From an uncultured Myxococcales bacterium (GTDB lineage Bacteria > Myxococcota_A > UBA9042), in the NCBI GenBank assembly GCA_903924465.1, contig CAIYBN010000144.1:124001-188000 (forward strand): DNA of 64,000 nucleotides. Reading direction: 5' to 3'. The position numbers and the translations under genes were made by a program. Position 1 is the first letter of the stretch. Each line of letters opens with the position of its first letter. This document shows, piece after piece, positions 1-7,922 of this stretch. A model generated the notes under the pieces. It was not told where the DNA came from. It searched no databases and was given only the letters and a program-made list of their open reading frames with translations.

Positions 1-596
1 AAGCGCTGGCCTTCCATCAGCACGTCGCGCGCCGCTTCAAACGCTTCGACCTGGCCGTAGACCTGCGCCAACAGCACGTAGGCCGGCGCAAAGCCCGGAT
101 CGCCGGCGATCGCCGCGCGCAGTTCCTTGTCGGCCGTCACGCGATCCGGCGCCTTGCCCGCCGGGTTCACCTGATCCAGCGCCACGCGCGCCGCCAGCAT
201 GTGGCCATTCGGGTGGCCCGGATCCAGCTTCAGCAGCGACTGCACCGCGTCCAGCGTGCCCTTGGCATCGTGCAGGTCATAGCGCGCCTTGGCGAGATTC
301 AGCCACGCGTCGGCGAACTGCGGATCGGCGACGACCGCGCGCTGCAGGACGTCCGCCGCTTCCCTGGGCTTGTCGCGTTTGAGCTGAAGCGCGCCCAAAT
401 AGTACAGCGTCTCCGCATCCGTCGGGCGCAACCGCAATGCTTCATTCAGGAATGTCTCGGCGCGGGTAAAGTCTTCGTGTTCCAGCGCGTCCACGGCCTG
501 GTTGCTCGCCGCCACAAAGCGCTTTTCCGTGTCGTCGCACGCCGACAGCAAGGCCAACGAGGCAATCAGGACAACGGGCCAAGCGCGCGTGAACAT
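1..596 (-). CDS. TPR lipoprotein, C-terminus cut by window edge
   Basis: Open on the minus strand from an ATG at 596 to the left edge without a stop, so only about 198 N-terminal residues are visible. The product starts with a lipoprotein signal peptide (hydrophobic stretch ending LLSACDD, Cys about residue 20) followed by helical repeats of TPR type; EDFTRAETFLNEALRLRP and the following KPREAADVLQRAVVADP segment fit the TPR pattern well. A G-rich ribosome binding site lies just upstream. Probably a periplasm-facing scaffold lipoprotein; the specific role is unknown. Transcribed in the same direction as the next genes but separated from the AgmX-like gene by 69 bp. Confidence 0.8.
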   Translation of the reverse strand, partial: MFTRAWPVVLIASLALLSACDDTEKRFVAASNQAVDALEHEDFTRAETFLNEALRLRPTDAETLYYLGALQLKRDKPREAADVLQRAVVADPQFADAWLNLAKARYDLHDAKGTLDAVQSLLKLDPGHPNGHMLAARVALDQVNPAGKAPDRVTADKELRAAIAGDPGFAPAYVLLAQVYGQVEAFEAARDVLMEGQR

Positions 597-665
597 CGAC
601 ACCCCCCGAAACAACAGTCCCTGAAACGACGCCTACACTGTCTCAGGCCATACCGTCTCAAGCAA

Positions 666-2345
666 TCAATGTGAGGCAAACACGAACGGGTACACGACGT
701 TTGTGATGCCACCGCCCTTGGCCTGCGGGAACTTCCATGCCTTGACGTTGTTCAACACGCAGCTTTCGACACTGTCGTTGCCAATCGTCGACTCGTCGAT
801 CTTCGCCGGGTTGACCGCGCCGTTCGGCTGAATCAGGAACTTGACCTTGATCTTGCCCGACAGGTCCGGATTGCTCTGCAAGCCCTTTTGGTAGCACGCC
901 TTGATCGCGCCCATCTTGGTCGCGATGTACGCCTTGATGACGGCCTTGGGCAGCTCGCCCGTCGTATCGCCCACGCTGCCGCCAACGCGCACGAGGTTCT
1001 GTTTGTGCTCGTGGACGTCCAGGTTCGGACCCTTGCCGCCGGCATTGGAATCCTTGCCCAAGCCCTGCGCCACCTGCCGACCGGTTTCCGAGCCATCGCC
1101 CGCACCGCGCCGACCGCCATTCGGATCACCCAGCGCACCCGCCGCGCGATCGCTCGAATCCGCTGCCACGCCAGCGATCGGCTGACCGCCAGAGCCATCG
1201 TCCTCGGCAAACAGCTTGGTCGACGGCCCACCGACATCGCGCAGCGCGTCGTCGATCTGCGCCGTATTCTTGGCCATCTCATCCTTGACGATGTCCGTCA
1301 CCTTCGCCTTGCGGTCTTCCTCGTTCAGGTTCTGCAGTTCTTTCTTGACCTGATCGGCCTTCTTCTCTTCCTTCGGCGCCGCCTGCACCGGCACGGCCTC
1401 GGCTTCTTTCTTCTCCGCTTCCTTGGCTTCTTCCTTCTTCTCTTCCTGCGCTTTCTCTTCCTGAATCAGGACTTCGATCGTTTCCGGCTTGCGCAAGTCC
1501 TGCTCGACCTGCTCCAAATAACTCAGCCGCGCACGATTGCGGAATTCTGCGGAGTTGAACCCGGCAAACAGCGGTCCACCGAGCAGCCCCAGCGCCAGCA
1601 GGAAGCAGAGCAGGAAAATCGTATTCTCGCGGCTCCACAGGCTCAGCGGCTGCGGCGGCGGAATGGCCGCGCGGCTGATGACGAACGCGAACTCGGCAAA
1701 CTCGACGTGTGCGTGCGTGGTCGCGGTGATCGGAATCACCGGCCCCTTGATGCTTTCCGTGCCCGCGCGCACGGCGGCCAGGTCATAGCTCTTGCCGTCC
1801 ACGAGCACGCGGCCCGTAGCTGCCGGATTGTCCACACGCAGCGCAAAACCCGCGGTGGCGTGCGGTTCAACGAGCAGCGTCAGTTCGTGCTCTTTCTTGC
1901 CCATCGCGTCGGGCGGCACGGCAAAAGTACCGTCTTCACCCAGCGTCACAGGCACCGGTCGGGGAAAGAATTGCGCGGCATGGGTATCGCCACGCCACAG
2001 CATGCGCACGTCCAGGCCCAGAGGACCGGTCAGGGGCTCGTCGCTGCGTTGGGTGAATGGATCGGCCGCGCCACCCGCTTTGGCAGTCGCCGGCTTGGGC
2101 GTCACTGCCGGCTTGGCTGCCGCCGCAGCCTTCTTCGCCGATGCTGCGTGCGCCGCCACCGCCGCCACATCCAGAACCGCGGTCGCCTCATCGTCCACGC
2201 CAACCGGGACAACGGGCAGCAGGACCGTCGCGTCGTCGGGTGGCCCCGGAATCGGCGGGGCATCGACGGCGGGCGCATCGAGGCGCGTCGCGGCTACTTC
2301 AGTCTTGTTCGCCGGCGTTCCAGCGGTCCGGCTCTTCTTGGCCAT
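666..2345 (-). CDS. AgmX/GltJ-type protein with TonB-like C-terminal domain
   Basis: A 559-residue inner-membrane protein. The N-terminal half is Pro/Ala-rich cytoplasmic sequence with a beta-rich region at about 110-230. One membrane span follows at about 240-260 (core FLLCFLLALGLLGG), then a charged Glu/Lys-rich spacer at about 280-345. The last 100 residues form an AgmX/PglI C-terminal domain, recognisable by AIKACYQKGL, GKIKVKFLIQPNG and the final VVYPFVF strand. In Myxococcus xanthus this architecture occurs in GltG/GltJ (AgmX) of the gliding machinery, where the C-terminal domain spans the periplasm like TonB. The small exported gene upstream ends 3 bp before this start, so the two are one operon. 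The gliding role is inference; non-motile relatives also carry such proteins. Confidence 0.85.
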   Translation of the reverse strand: MAKKSRTAGTPANKTEVAATRLDAPAVDAPPIPGPPDDATVLLPVVPVGVDDEATAVLDVAAVAAHAASAKKAAAAAKPAVTPKPATAKAGGAADPFTQRSDEPLTGPLGLDVRMLWRGDTHAAQFFPRPVPVTLGEDGTFAVPPDAMGKKEHELTLLVEPHATAGFALRVDNPAATGRVLVDGKSYDLAAVRAGTESIKGPVIPITATTHAHVEFAEFAFVISRAAIPPPQPLSLWSRENTIFLLCFLLALGLLGGPLFAGFNSAEFRNRARLSYLEQVEQDLRKPETIEVLIQEEKAQEEKKEEAKEAEKKEAEAVPVQAAPKEEKKADQVKKELQNLNEEDRKAKVTDIVKDEMAKNTAQIDDALRDVGGPSTKLFAEDDGSGGQPIAGVAADSSDRAAGALGDPNGGRRGAGDGSETGRQVAQGLGKDSNAGGKGPNLDVHEHKQNLVRVGGSVGDTTGELPKAVIKAYIATKMGAIKACYQKGLQSNPDLSGKIKVKFLIQPNGAVNPAKIDESTIGNDSVESCVLNNVKAWKFPQAKGGGITNVVYPFVFASH

Positions 2346-2348
2346 CGT

Positions 2349-2642
2349 CTACAGATCCTCAGCCGAACGGAACAGCTCAGCAAAGAAGTTCGTGCGAATC
2401 CGAATCAGGCTCTGACGCTGGTTCTGCTTCACGTCGATCGTGCCGCCCTCGGGTCGGATGTAAGTCGCCTCAATGACGTCATCCTCAAACGACACCGTGC
2501 GCGCGGCCTTGCCTTTGCCCTTGCTCTGCGCTTGCGCCGCCACCGGCAGGAGCGCAGCGGCAGCCATCAGCGCCACGACCGCAATGCGCCGTGAAGCCAA
2601 GCGGGCCGGGTAGTCAATCGCGAGAAATTGCGGCGTTTTCAA
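2349..2642 (-). CDS. Small exported protein, CglF-like
   Basis: A 97-residue protein with a TTG start supported by an AGGAGG box 6 bp upstream. A signal peptide (VVALMAAAALLPVAAQAQ) precedes a mature part of only about 60 residues. The mature sequence has FEDDVIE, then a Pro-Glu-Gly turn, then SLIRIRTNFFAELFRSAEDL, which I associate with the adventurous gliding protein CglF family. That resemblance is from memory and moderate. It sits immediately upstream of the AgmX-like gene with a 3 bp gap, which supports a functional pair: a periplasmic or outer-membrane partner for an envelope-spanning TonB-like protein. The 118 bp upstream, to the end of selA, hold no gene that I can support. Confidence 0.72.
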   Translation of the reverse strand: MKTPQFLAIDYPARLASRRIAVVALMAAAALLPVAAQAQSKGKGKAARTVSFEDDVIEATYIRPEGGTIDVKQNQRQSLIRIRTNFFAELFRSAEDL

Positions 2643-2760
2643 GGGTGCCTCCTCTAGGGCAAGACGAACCGGTCAGCAGTATGGCGCAACACTTGGGGCG
2701 GCGCAATCTCGTGGCCCCGGCCTTGCAAGTTTGACGCGTAGAAGTTGCCAACGATCTCGG

Positions 2761-4182
2761 TCAAGCCGACTGGGGTCGCAAACTGGTCAGCAATTCTTGG
2801 CCCAGAGCTTCCGGACTCACGCCGTGGCTGCCAGCGGAAAGCGTACGGACATCCAGCCATACGTGATCGCCGCGCACCCGACCAAGCACCGGCACCGCGG
2901 CCGCCAGCAGAGAGGCCTGCAATTCTGGACCGCTCTGGTCCGATCGGCCGAGCACGAGCGACGTCGACGGCAGCCGCACCAGCGGATCCGTGCCGCCGCC
3001 CAGCTGCGCTTCACTCGCCGCGACCGTGACCTGCCAATCTGCGCCCAATTGGGGACGCAACTGTTGCGCCAAATCCTGCGCCAACTGCGCGATCGCGTCC
3101 GCGCTCTGGCCCAGCGCCACCAGCGCCGGCAGCTCCGCCGAAGCGCGACCCAGCAAGTGCGCCCGCAACACGTGTTCCAATGCGGCGATCGTCAAGTTGT
3201 CGACCCGCAACGCCCGTGCCATGGGGCTTTGTGCCGCCAGCTGAACCCACTCGCGCTTGCCGACGAGAATGCCCGCCTGCGGGCCACTGATCAGCTTGTC
3301 GCCAGAAAAGAGCGCGAGGTCAGCGCCTTGCCGAATGGCATCGGCGACCAGCGGTTCGCGATCAAATGCAGCGCGCACGCTCGGATCCAAGCCGCCCAGC
3401 GCGCCTGAACCGACATCGACGATCAACGGCCGGTCATGCGCGCGGGCCAGCGCGGCCAATTCCGCCAGTGCTGGCGTCTTGGTGAAACCGACGAGCGCAA
3501 AGTTGCTCCGGTGAACTTGCAACAGCGCAGCGATCTGCCGGTTCTTGTCCCGCGCCAGCGCCTTGTCGAAATCGCGCACATGCGTGCGGTTGGTCGTCCC
3601 AACTTCCAAAAGCGCCGCGCCGGCCGCCGTCATGACCTCGGGAATGCGAAAACCGCCGCCGATTTCCACAAGTTCGCCGCGAGACACGACGACTTGCCGC
3701 CCGGCCGCCACGGCGTGCAAGGCCAACAGCACGGCCGCGGCACCGTTGTTGACGACCAGTGCATCTTCCGCGCCCGTCAGCCAACAGAGCAGCGCCTTCA
3801 GGTGATCTTGACGCGAACTTCGCCGGCCATCGTCCAGCGACAGCTCGAGGTTGCAGTAGCCGCGCGCCGTGTCCGCAATGGCCGCGATCGCGCCCGCGGA
3901 AAGCGGCGCCCGCCCCGCATTGGTGTGCAACAAGATCCCAGATCCATTGAGGATTCTCCGCAGGCTTGGTTGCAGCAGTTGCCGCGCGCGCTGCTGAATC
4001 GCGTCGGCCAGCGCCTGCGCGATCGCCGGCGCGGTGGTCAGCGTGCCTTCGACGATCTGACCGCGCACGTGGGCGATCGACTCGCGCGCCAGCGTGACGG
4101 CCAGCGCCTCGGGCAGTTCGGCGAGGGGCGGGCGCCGTCGCAGCGTCTCAACGGCCGGCAAGTGGCGTAACAAGGGGCTCAT
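2761..4182 (-). CDS. selA: L-seryl-tRNA(Sec) selenium transferase SelA
   Basis: Converts Ser-tRNA(Sec) to Sec-tRNA(Sec) with selenophosphate, using PLP. The 473 residues match the usual length (about 460-470). Visible hallmarks are RILNGSGILLHTNAGRAPLS near residue 77, VVNNGAAAVLLAL near 143, SRGELVEIGGGFRIPEVM near 167, EVGTTNRTH near 193 and the PLP-lysine motif FSGDKLISGPQAGILVG with Lys296. The start ATG at 4182 overlaps the stop of the upstream P-loop gene (ATGA), implying translational coupling. I see no selB, selD or tRNA(Sec) in the window, and no obvious in-frame TGA selenoprotein. The 5' neighbour occupies the operon place often held by other Sec genes. Confidence 0.95.
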   Translation of the reverse strand: MSPLLRHLPAVETLRRRPPLAELPEALAVTLARESIAHVRGQIVEGTLTTAPAIAQALADAIQQRARQLLQPSLRRILNGSGILLHTNAGRAPLSAGAIAAIADTARGYCNLELSLDDGRRSSRQDHLKALLCWLTGAEDALVVNNGAAAVLLALHAVAAGRQVVVSRGELVEIGGGFRIPEVMTAAGAALLEVGTTNRTHVRDFDKALARDKNRQIAALLQVHRSNFALVGFTKTPALAELAALARAHDRPLIVDVGSGALGGLDPSVRAAFDREPLVADAIRQGADLALFSGDKLISGPQAGILVGKREWVQLAAQSPMARALRVDNLTIAALEHVLRAHLLGRASAELPALVALGQSADAIAQLAQDLAQQLRPQLGADWQVTVAASEAQLGGGTDPLVRLPSTSLVLGRSDQSGPELQASLLAAAVPVLGRVRGDHVWLDVRTLSAGSHGVSPEALGQELLTSLRPQSA

Positions 4183-5135
4183 GTCTCTCCTGGGTCCCGG
4201 CGAAATCCAGCGACCACATCGACGACGGGCGCGTACACACCTTGTTGGGCCGCCCACTGCGCCACCTGCTGGACGAACGCGCTGGCCGCGACGGTGTCGC
4301 CACGATCGGGCCGGTGGGGGTTGGCAGTCAAGCACGCAAGCGGTCGTGTGTGCCGCGCGGTCAGACGTACGCCCAGGCGTGCCAGGCGCGCGTGGCCGGC
4401 GCCACTCAACAGCACAGCGCCGAGACTCGCCACACGCAGCACAGCCACGTCCGTCAGGTCCAGCAGCGCCAAACGCGCGTCGGTCAGGCCACCCGTCACA
4501 TCGCGGGTGTGCGGCACGTCACGATCCAGGGATGTCGACAGTGCCCGCAAAGTTGGAACTGCATCGTCCAGAGGCAGAATCGCCCCGATCGCCAGCACCA
4601 CCGCGTCGATGCCTTCCGCGTCTGCCGCCGCCTGCCGATGGTACGCACCGTCCACCAACACCCGATCCGCGCCGGCTGTCCGCAACTGCGCGATCGCTTC
4701 GGTCAGTTGCCCACGGTGCGCCAGACCACACAGCAGGACGGTCCCCGGCGAGCGCGCTTCAGCCAGCACGACGGGCCCCAAGCTGCTCGCAAAATTCAGC
4801 GTTTGCAGCACTTTCAACGTTGTACCTGCCTGCTGCGCTGCCTGAAGGCCGGTCACAACGAGCGTCCCCTTGGCCACCGCGACGGCCGGCTTCGGCGTCG
4901 CCAACCAGACGTCGCTGGGCTCGCCATCCACACCGACGGAACAGAGCCCGGCGCGCTCGTTGCGCACGGTGAGTGCGGCACTGAGCGCGTTGAGCACCGT
5001 CGTCTTGCCGGCATTCTTGCTGGCGCCGATGACCGCCACGGCGCGATAGCCCGGTCGCCAGACGTACGCATCCAGCGCCGCGACGCCCATCGCGTCCGCG
5101 TCCAAGGGTCGTTGCTGTCGCACGCCGTTTGCCAA
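4179..5135 (-). CDS. P-loop NTPase coupled to selA, function unknown
   Basis: About 318 residues from the TTG at 5135, chosen because GAGGGG lies 6 bp upstream. The reading frame stays open to a TTG at 5249, and a GTG at 5123 is also possible. A Walker A motif, GASKNAGKTT, occurs about 37 residues from the chosen start, followed by a nucleotide-binding fold with LVDGAYHRQAAA and DVAVLRVAS segments. It lacks the GHVDHGKT signature of SelB/EF-Tu GTPases, so it is not a translation factor. The stop overlaps the selA start by 4 bp. A role in selenium or tRNA(Sec) handling is inference from this coupling only; an unrelated activase or chaperone NTPase is equally possible. Confidence 0.78.
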   Translation of the reverse strand: MANGVRQQRPLDADAMGVAALDAYVWRPGYRAVAVIGASKNAGKTTVLNALSAALTVRNERAGLCSVGVDGEPSDVWLATPKPAVAVAKGTLVVTGLQAAQQAGTTLKVLQTLNFASSLGPVVLAEARSPGTVLLCGLAHRGQLTEAIAQLRTAGADRVLVDGAYHRQAAADAEGIDAVVLAIGAILPLDDAVPTLRALSTSLDRDVPHTRDVTGGLTDARLALLDLTDVAVLRVASLGAVLLSGAGHARLARLGVRLTARHTRPLACLTANPHRPDRGDTVAASAFVQQVAQWAAQQGVYAPVVDVVAGFRRDPGET

Positions 5136-5361
5136 AGTCGTCCCCTCGCACCACGCGATGCGATACCAAAACGCGCGGCGATGCAATGCCCCGTTCGCGC
5201 GACTGCGAGTGCTGTTATTGTTTCCATGCATGAACAGTCTTGTCAGCAATGTTGCTATTGTGCGCTGCCCACGCCATCGCTACTGTGCTGGAGTCGGCAC
5301 CCGCGATGGGAACGTCGGCGCTACCCAGAATTCCGGCCGTGTGCCGATTGCGGAGAAGAAA

Positions 5362-5964
5362 ATGTCCAAGCTTGCGAATTTGATGTCTGTTTTCCTGGCT
5401 GTTGCGACGGCGGCAGCACCCATTTCAGCAATGGCGGCTGACAAAGCCAAGGCCACGACGGCGGCTGCCATTCCGCTCACCGGCACCATCGGCTTCGTGG
5501 GCAGCAAGGTGACCGGACAGCACGTGGGCAACTTCAAGTCGTGGACGGGCAGCGTCGCGCTCAAGGACGGCAAGGCGGCGGGCGGCAAGCTGGAGTTCAC
5601 GGTCCAGACTGATTCCACGGAAGTCGATACCGCGGAGCCGAATGCCTACACGCCCAAGCTGCTGGAACACTTGAAGAGTGCTGACTTCTTTGACGTCGCC
5701 AAATTCCCGACCGCGACGTTCAAGTCGACGGCGATCGCGGCCGATGGCGCTGGTTTCAAGATCACGGGCAACCTGACCCTGCACGGCGTGACCAAGCAGA
5801 TCGGATTTCCGGCGACCGTGACCATCGCGGGCAAGGACATCAAAGGCGACGCGGAATTCAGCATCAACCGCAAGGATTTCGGCATCGCGTTCGCCGGCAA
5901 GCCGGACGATTTGATCCGCGAGGGCGTCGTGCTGAAGATCCACGTGGCCGGCAGGCTGCCGTAG
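5362..5964 (+). CDS. YceI-family periplasmic lipid-binding protein
   Basis: A 200-residue exported protein. Its signal peptide (hydrophobic core up to APISAMA, cleavage near residue 25) is followed by a single YceI lipocalin-like domain of usual length. Recognisable parts are GTIGFVGSKVTGQHVGNF, LLEHLKSADFFDVAKFPTATF and the closing INRKDFGI. YceI proteins form an extended beta barrel that binds polyisoprenoid or amide-containing lipids. The start at 5362 has GGAGA 6 bp upstream. It is transcribed away from the P-loop/selA operon; the 226 bp between them should carry both promoters, but I see no convincing boxes. Its stop lies 2 bp from the stop of the convergent histidine kinase. Confidence 0.93.
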   Translation: MSKLANLMSVFLAVATAAAPISAMAADKAKATTAAAIPLTGTIGFVGSKVTGQHVGNFKSWTGSVALKDGKAAGGKLEFTVQTDSTEVDTAEPNAYTPKLLEHLKSADFFDVAKFPTATFKSTAIAADGAGFKITGNLTLHGVTKQIGFPATVTIAGKDIKGDAEFSINRKDFGIAFAGKPDDLIREGVVLKIHVAGRLP

Positions 5965-5966
5965 TC

Positions 5967-7919
5967 TCAGTGCGCTGGCGTCGCGTGAAAGACGGCGGAG
6001 TCCGCGTTGCGATACCGGGCCAGCACGTGCAGGGTGGCGTCGGTCTCGCGATCCACGCGGGCGAGTGCCGCGTCGATTTCCGCGTCTGACGCGGATCGCG
6101 CAATCGTTTCCAACTGCGACAAGCAAGCAGCCAACCGCCGCGCGCCGACGCACGCCGCCGTGCCACGCTGACGGTGCGCCAACAGCATCAGCATTTCGCG
6201 GTCGCGCGCCGCCGCCGCCAGCTCCGCGCGGGTCTGGTCCGCCGCTTCCTCAAAGATCGCCACCACCGCGTGGACCGTCTGCAGGCCACCGGCCCGTTTC
6301 AGATCCGCCAAGGTCGCCACTTCGAGCACCGGGAGCTCGGTCGGCGGCGGCGGAAGTTGAATCGCTTGGCTGACGCGCCGGACCCGCGGCAAGTAGCGCA
6401 GCACCGCTTGGCGCAACTCATCGGCACGCAGGGGCTTCATCAACACCGCATCGACGCCCGCCACGCGCGCGCGCTCGTGATCCTCGGGCATCACGGAAGC
6501 CGTCACCGCCAACATCGGGACCCGCCGGCCGGGCGGCTCCTCCGCGCGAATCTGCGCGGCGGCACCGTAACCGTCCAGCACCGGCATCTGGCAGTCCAGC
6601 AGGATCACGTCGTAGCGCGCGTGCTTGGCTGCGCGCACCGCCGCCGCTCCGTCCGCCACAACGTCCACTTTCACGCCCAGCGTTTCCAGCAGACGCGTGG
6701 CGATCACCTGGTTGATGCGGTTGTCCTCCGCGACGAGCACGCGACCTGCCACCGCCTCCGCCACCGTCTTGGACGTCGTCGTCGTCGGGCCGATCGGCAG
6801 TTCGTCCGGCTGGGCAAGCTCGATCTCAAAGAAGAAGGTGCTGCCCAATCCAGGCTTGCTCACGCACTGCAGTTGGCCGCCCATCATCTGCACGAGTTGA
6901 CTGCTGATCGCAAGACCCAGCCCCGTGCCGCCGTACACCCGGGTCGTCGAGGCGTCCGCTTGGGTGAAGGGCTCAAAGGCGCGCCGCAGGACGTCGGGCT
7001 CAATGCCGATGCCGGTATCCTGCACTTCCACGCGCAGGCGCACGCGGCCGTTCGTGCCCGCCGAGGCCCGCGCGCGCAACGTGATGCTGCCGCGTTCCGT
7101 GAACTTGGTGGCGTTGCCCAGCAGGTTGATCAACACCTGACGCAAACGCACCGCGTCGCCCATCAGCCAGGTGGGCAAGTCGGCTGGCACATCCAACTCC
7201 ACCGTCAGGCCCTTTTGCCGCGCGGTCACCGCCAACAAGTCGAGCGTTTGACGCAGCACCGGCAGCAACTCGAACTCGCCGTCCTCGAGTTCCATCCGCC
7301 CCGCTTCCATTTTGGAAAAATCGAGGATGTCGTTGATGACCGCCAGCAGAAGCTCGCCCGAGCTTTGGATCATGTCCACGTACTGCCGCTGATCCGGCGA
7401 CAGCGGCGTTTCCATCAGGACCTGGGTCACACCGAGTACGCCGTGCATCGGCGTGCGAATCTCGTGGCTCATGCGGGCGAGGAACTCGCTCTTGGCGTGA
7501 TTCGCCGATTCCGCCACTTGTTGCGCCTCGCGGAGTTGCAGTTCCGTCTGAATGCGAGCGTCGACCTCCGCGTCCAGTTGCACCCGCAAATCGCGCAGCC
7601 GACCCACAACCGCACCAACCAGCGGCAGCCCCATCGCCGTAGCCAACGCCCCGCCTTGCAGCCAGGTCGACCAATGGATGCCCAACACAAACTCGCCCAG
7701 CAGCAGATGGAGCACGACACAGCCGGCCGCCGCCGCCAAGCCCGCGATCAGGCCGCGCTGGCCCGCTGCAAGGAGCACAACCGCCGTTGCGAAGCTTTCG
7801 GCCCCAGGGCCCAAGGCTTGGTACAACCTCGTGAAACCGAGGACATACATCACCGCGACGACCAGCGGGAGAGCGCGCCACACCGGATCCGGGATGTATT
7901 TTCGCCGGGCGGTGGCCAT
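5967..7919 (-). CDS. Hybrid sensor histidine kinase (HisKA-HATPase-REC-Hpt)
   Basis: A 650-residue membrane kinase. An N-terminal membrane region of several spans (about 15-108) leads to a short coiled coil. HisKA follows with His152 in LARMSHEIRTPMHGV. The HATPase domain has the N box (NLLGNATKF, about 265), DTGIGI (301) and GGTGLGLAIS (about 330). The receiver domain has acceptor Asp442 in LLDCQMPVLDG and Lys495. The C-terminal Hpt domain carries His582 in AHRQRGTAA. A full internal phosphorelay is therefore possible. There is no periplasmic sensor domain, so input may come through the membrane part or from partners. It lies 3 bp downstream of the Ser/Thr kinase gene, with GGAG 8 bp before the start. 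Confidence 0.95.
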   Translation of the reverse strand: MATARRKYIPDPVWRALPLVVAVMYVLGFTRLYQALGPGAESFATAVVLLAAGQRGLIAGLAAAAGCVVLHLLLGEFVLGIHWSTWLQGGALATAMGLPLVGAVVGRLRDLRVQLDAEVDARIQTELQLREAQQVAESANHAKSEFLARMSHEIRTPMHGVLGVTQVLMETPLSPDQRQYVDMIQSSGELLLAVINDILDFSKMEAGRMELEDGEFELLPVLRQTLDLLAVTARQKGLTVELDVPADLPTWLMGDAVRLRQVLINLLGNATKFTERGSITLRARASAGTNGRVRLRVEVQDTGIGIEPDVLRRAFEPFTQADASTTRVYGGTGLGLAISSQLVQMMGGQLQCVSKPGLGSTFFFEIELAQPDELPIGPTTTTSKTVAEAVAGRVLVAEDNRINQVIATRLLETLGVKVDVVADGAAAVRAAKHARYDVILLDCQMPVLDGYGAAAQIRAEEPPGRRVPMLAVTASVMPEDHERARVAGVDAVLMKPLRADELRQAVLRYLPRVRRVSQAIQLPPPPTELPVLEVATLADLKRAGGLQTVHAVVAIFEEAADQTRAELAAAARDREMLMLLAHRQRGTAACVGARRLAACLSQLETIARSASDAEIDAALARVDRETDATLHVLARYRNADSAVFHATPAH

Positions 7920-7922
7920 CGG

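Noticed and set aside
2619-2763. Selenocysteine read-through at the TGA ending selA
   Set aside because: SelA is already of full length at this stop, and the open frame after it runs through the next gene's ribosome binding site with no family resemblance.
2654-2860. Small minus-strand open frame overlapping the end of selA
   Set aside because: Start lies inside selA in another frame and has no ribosome binding site; the reading is short and unsupported.
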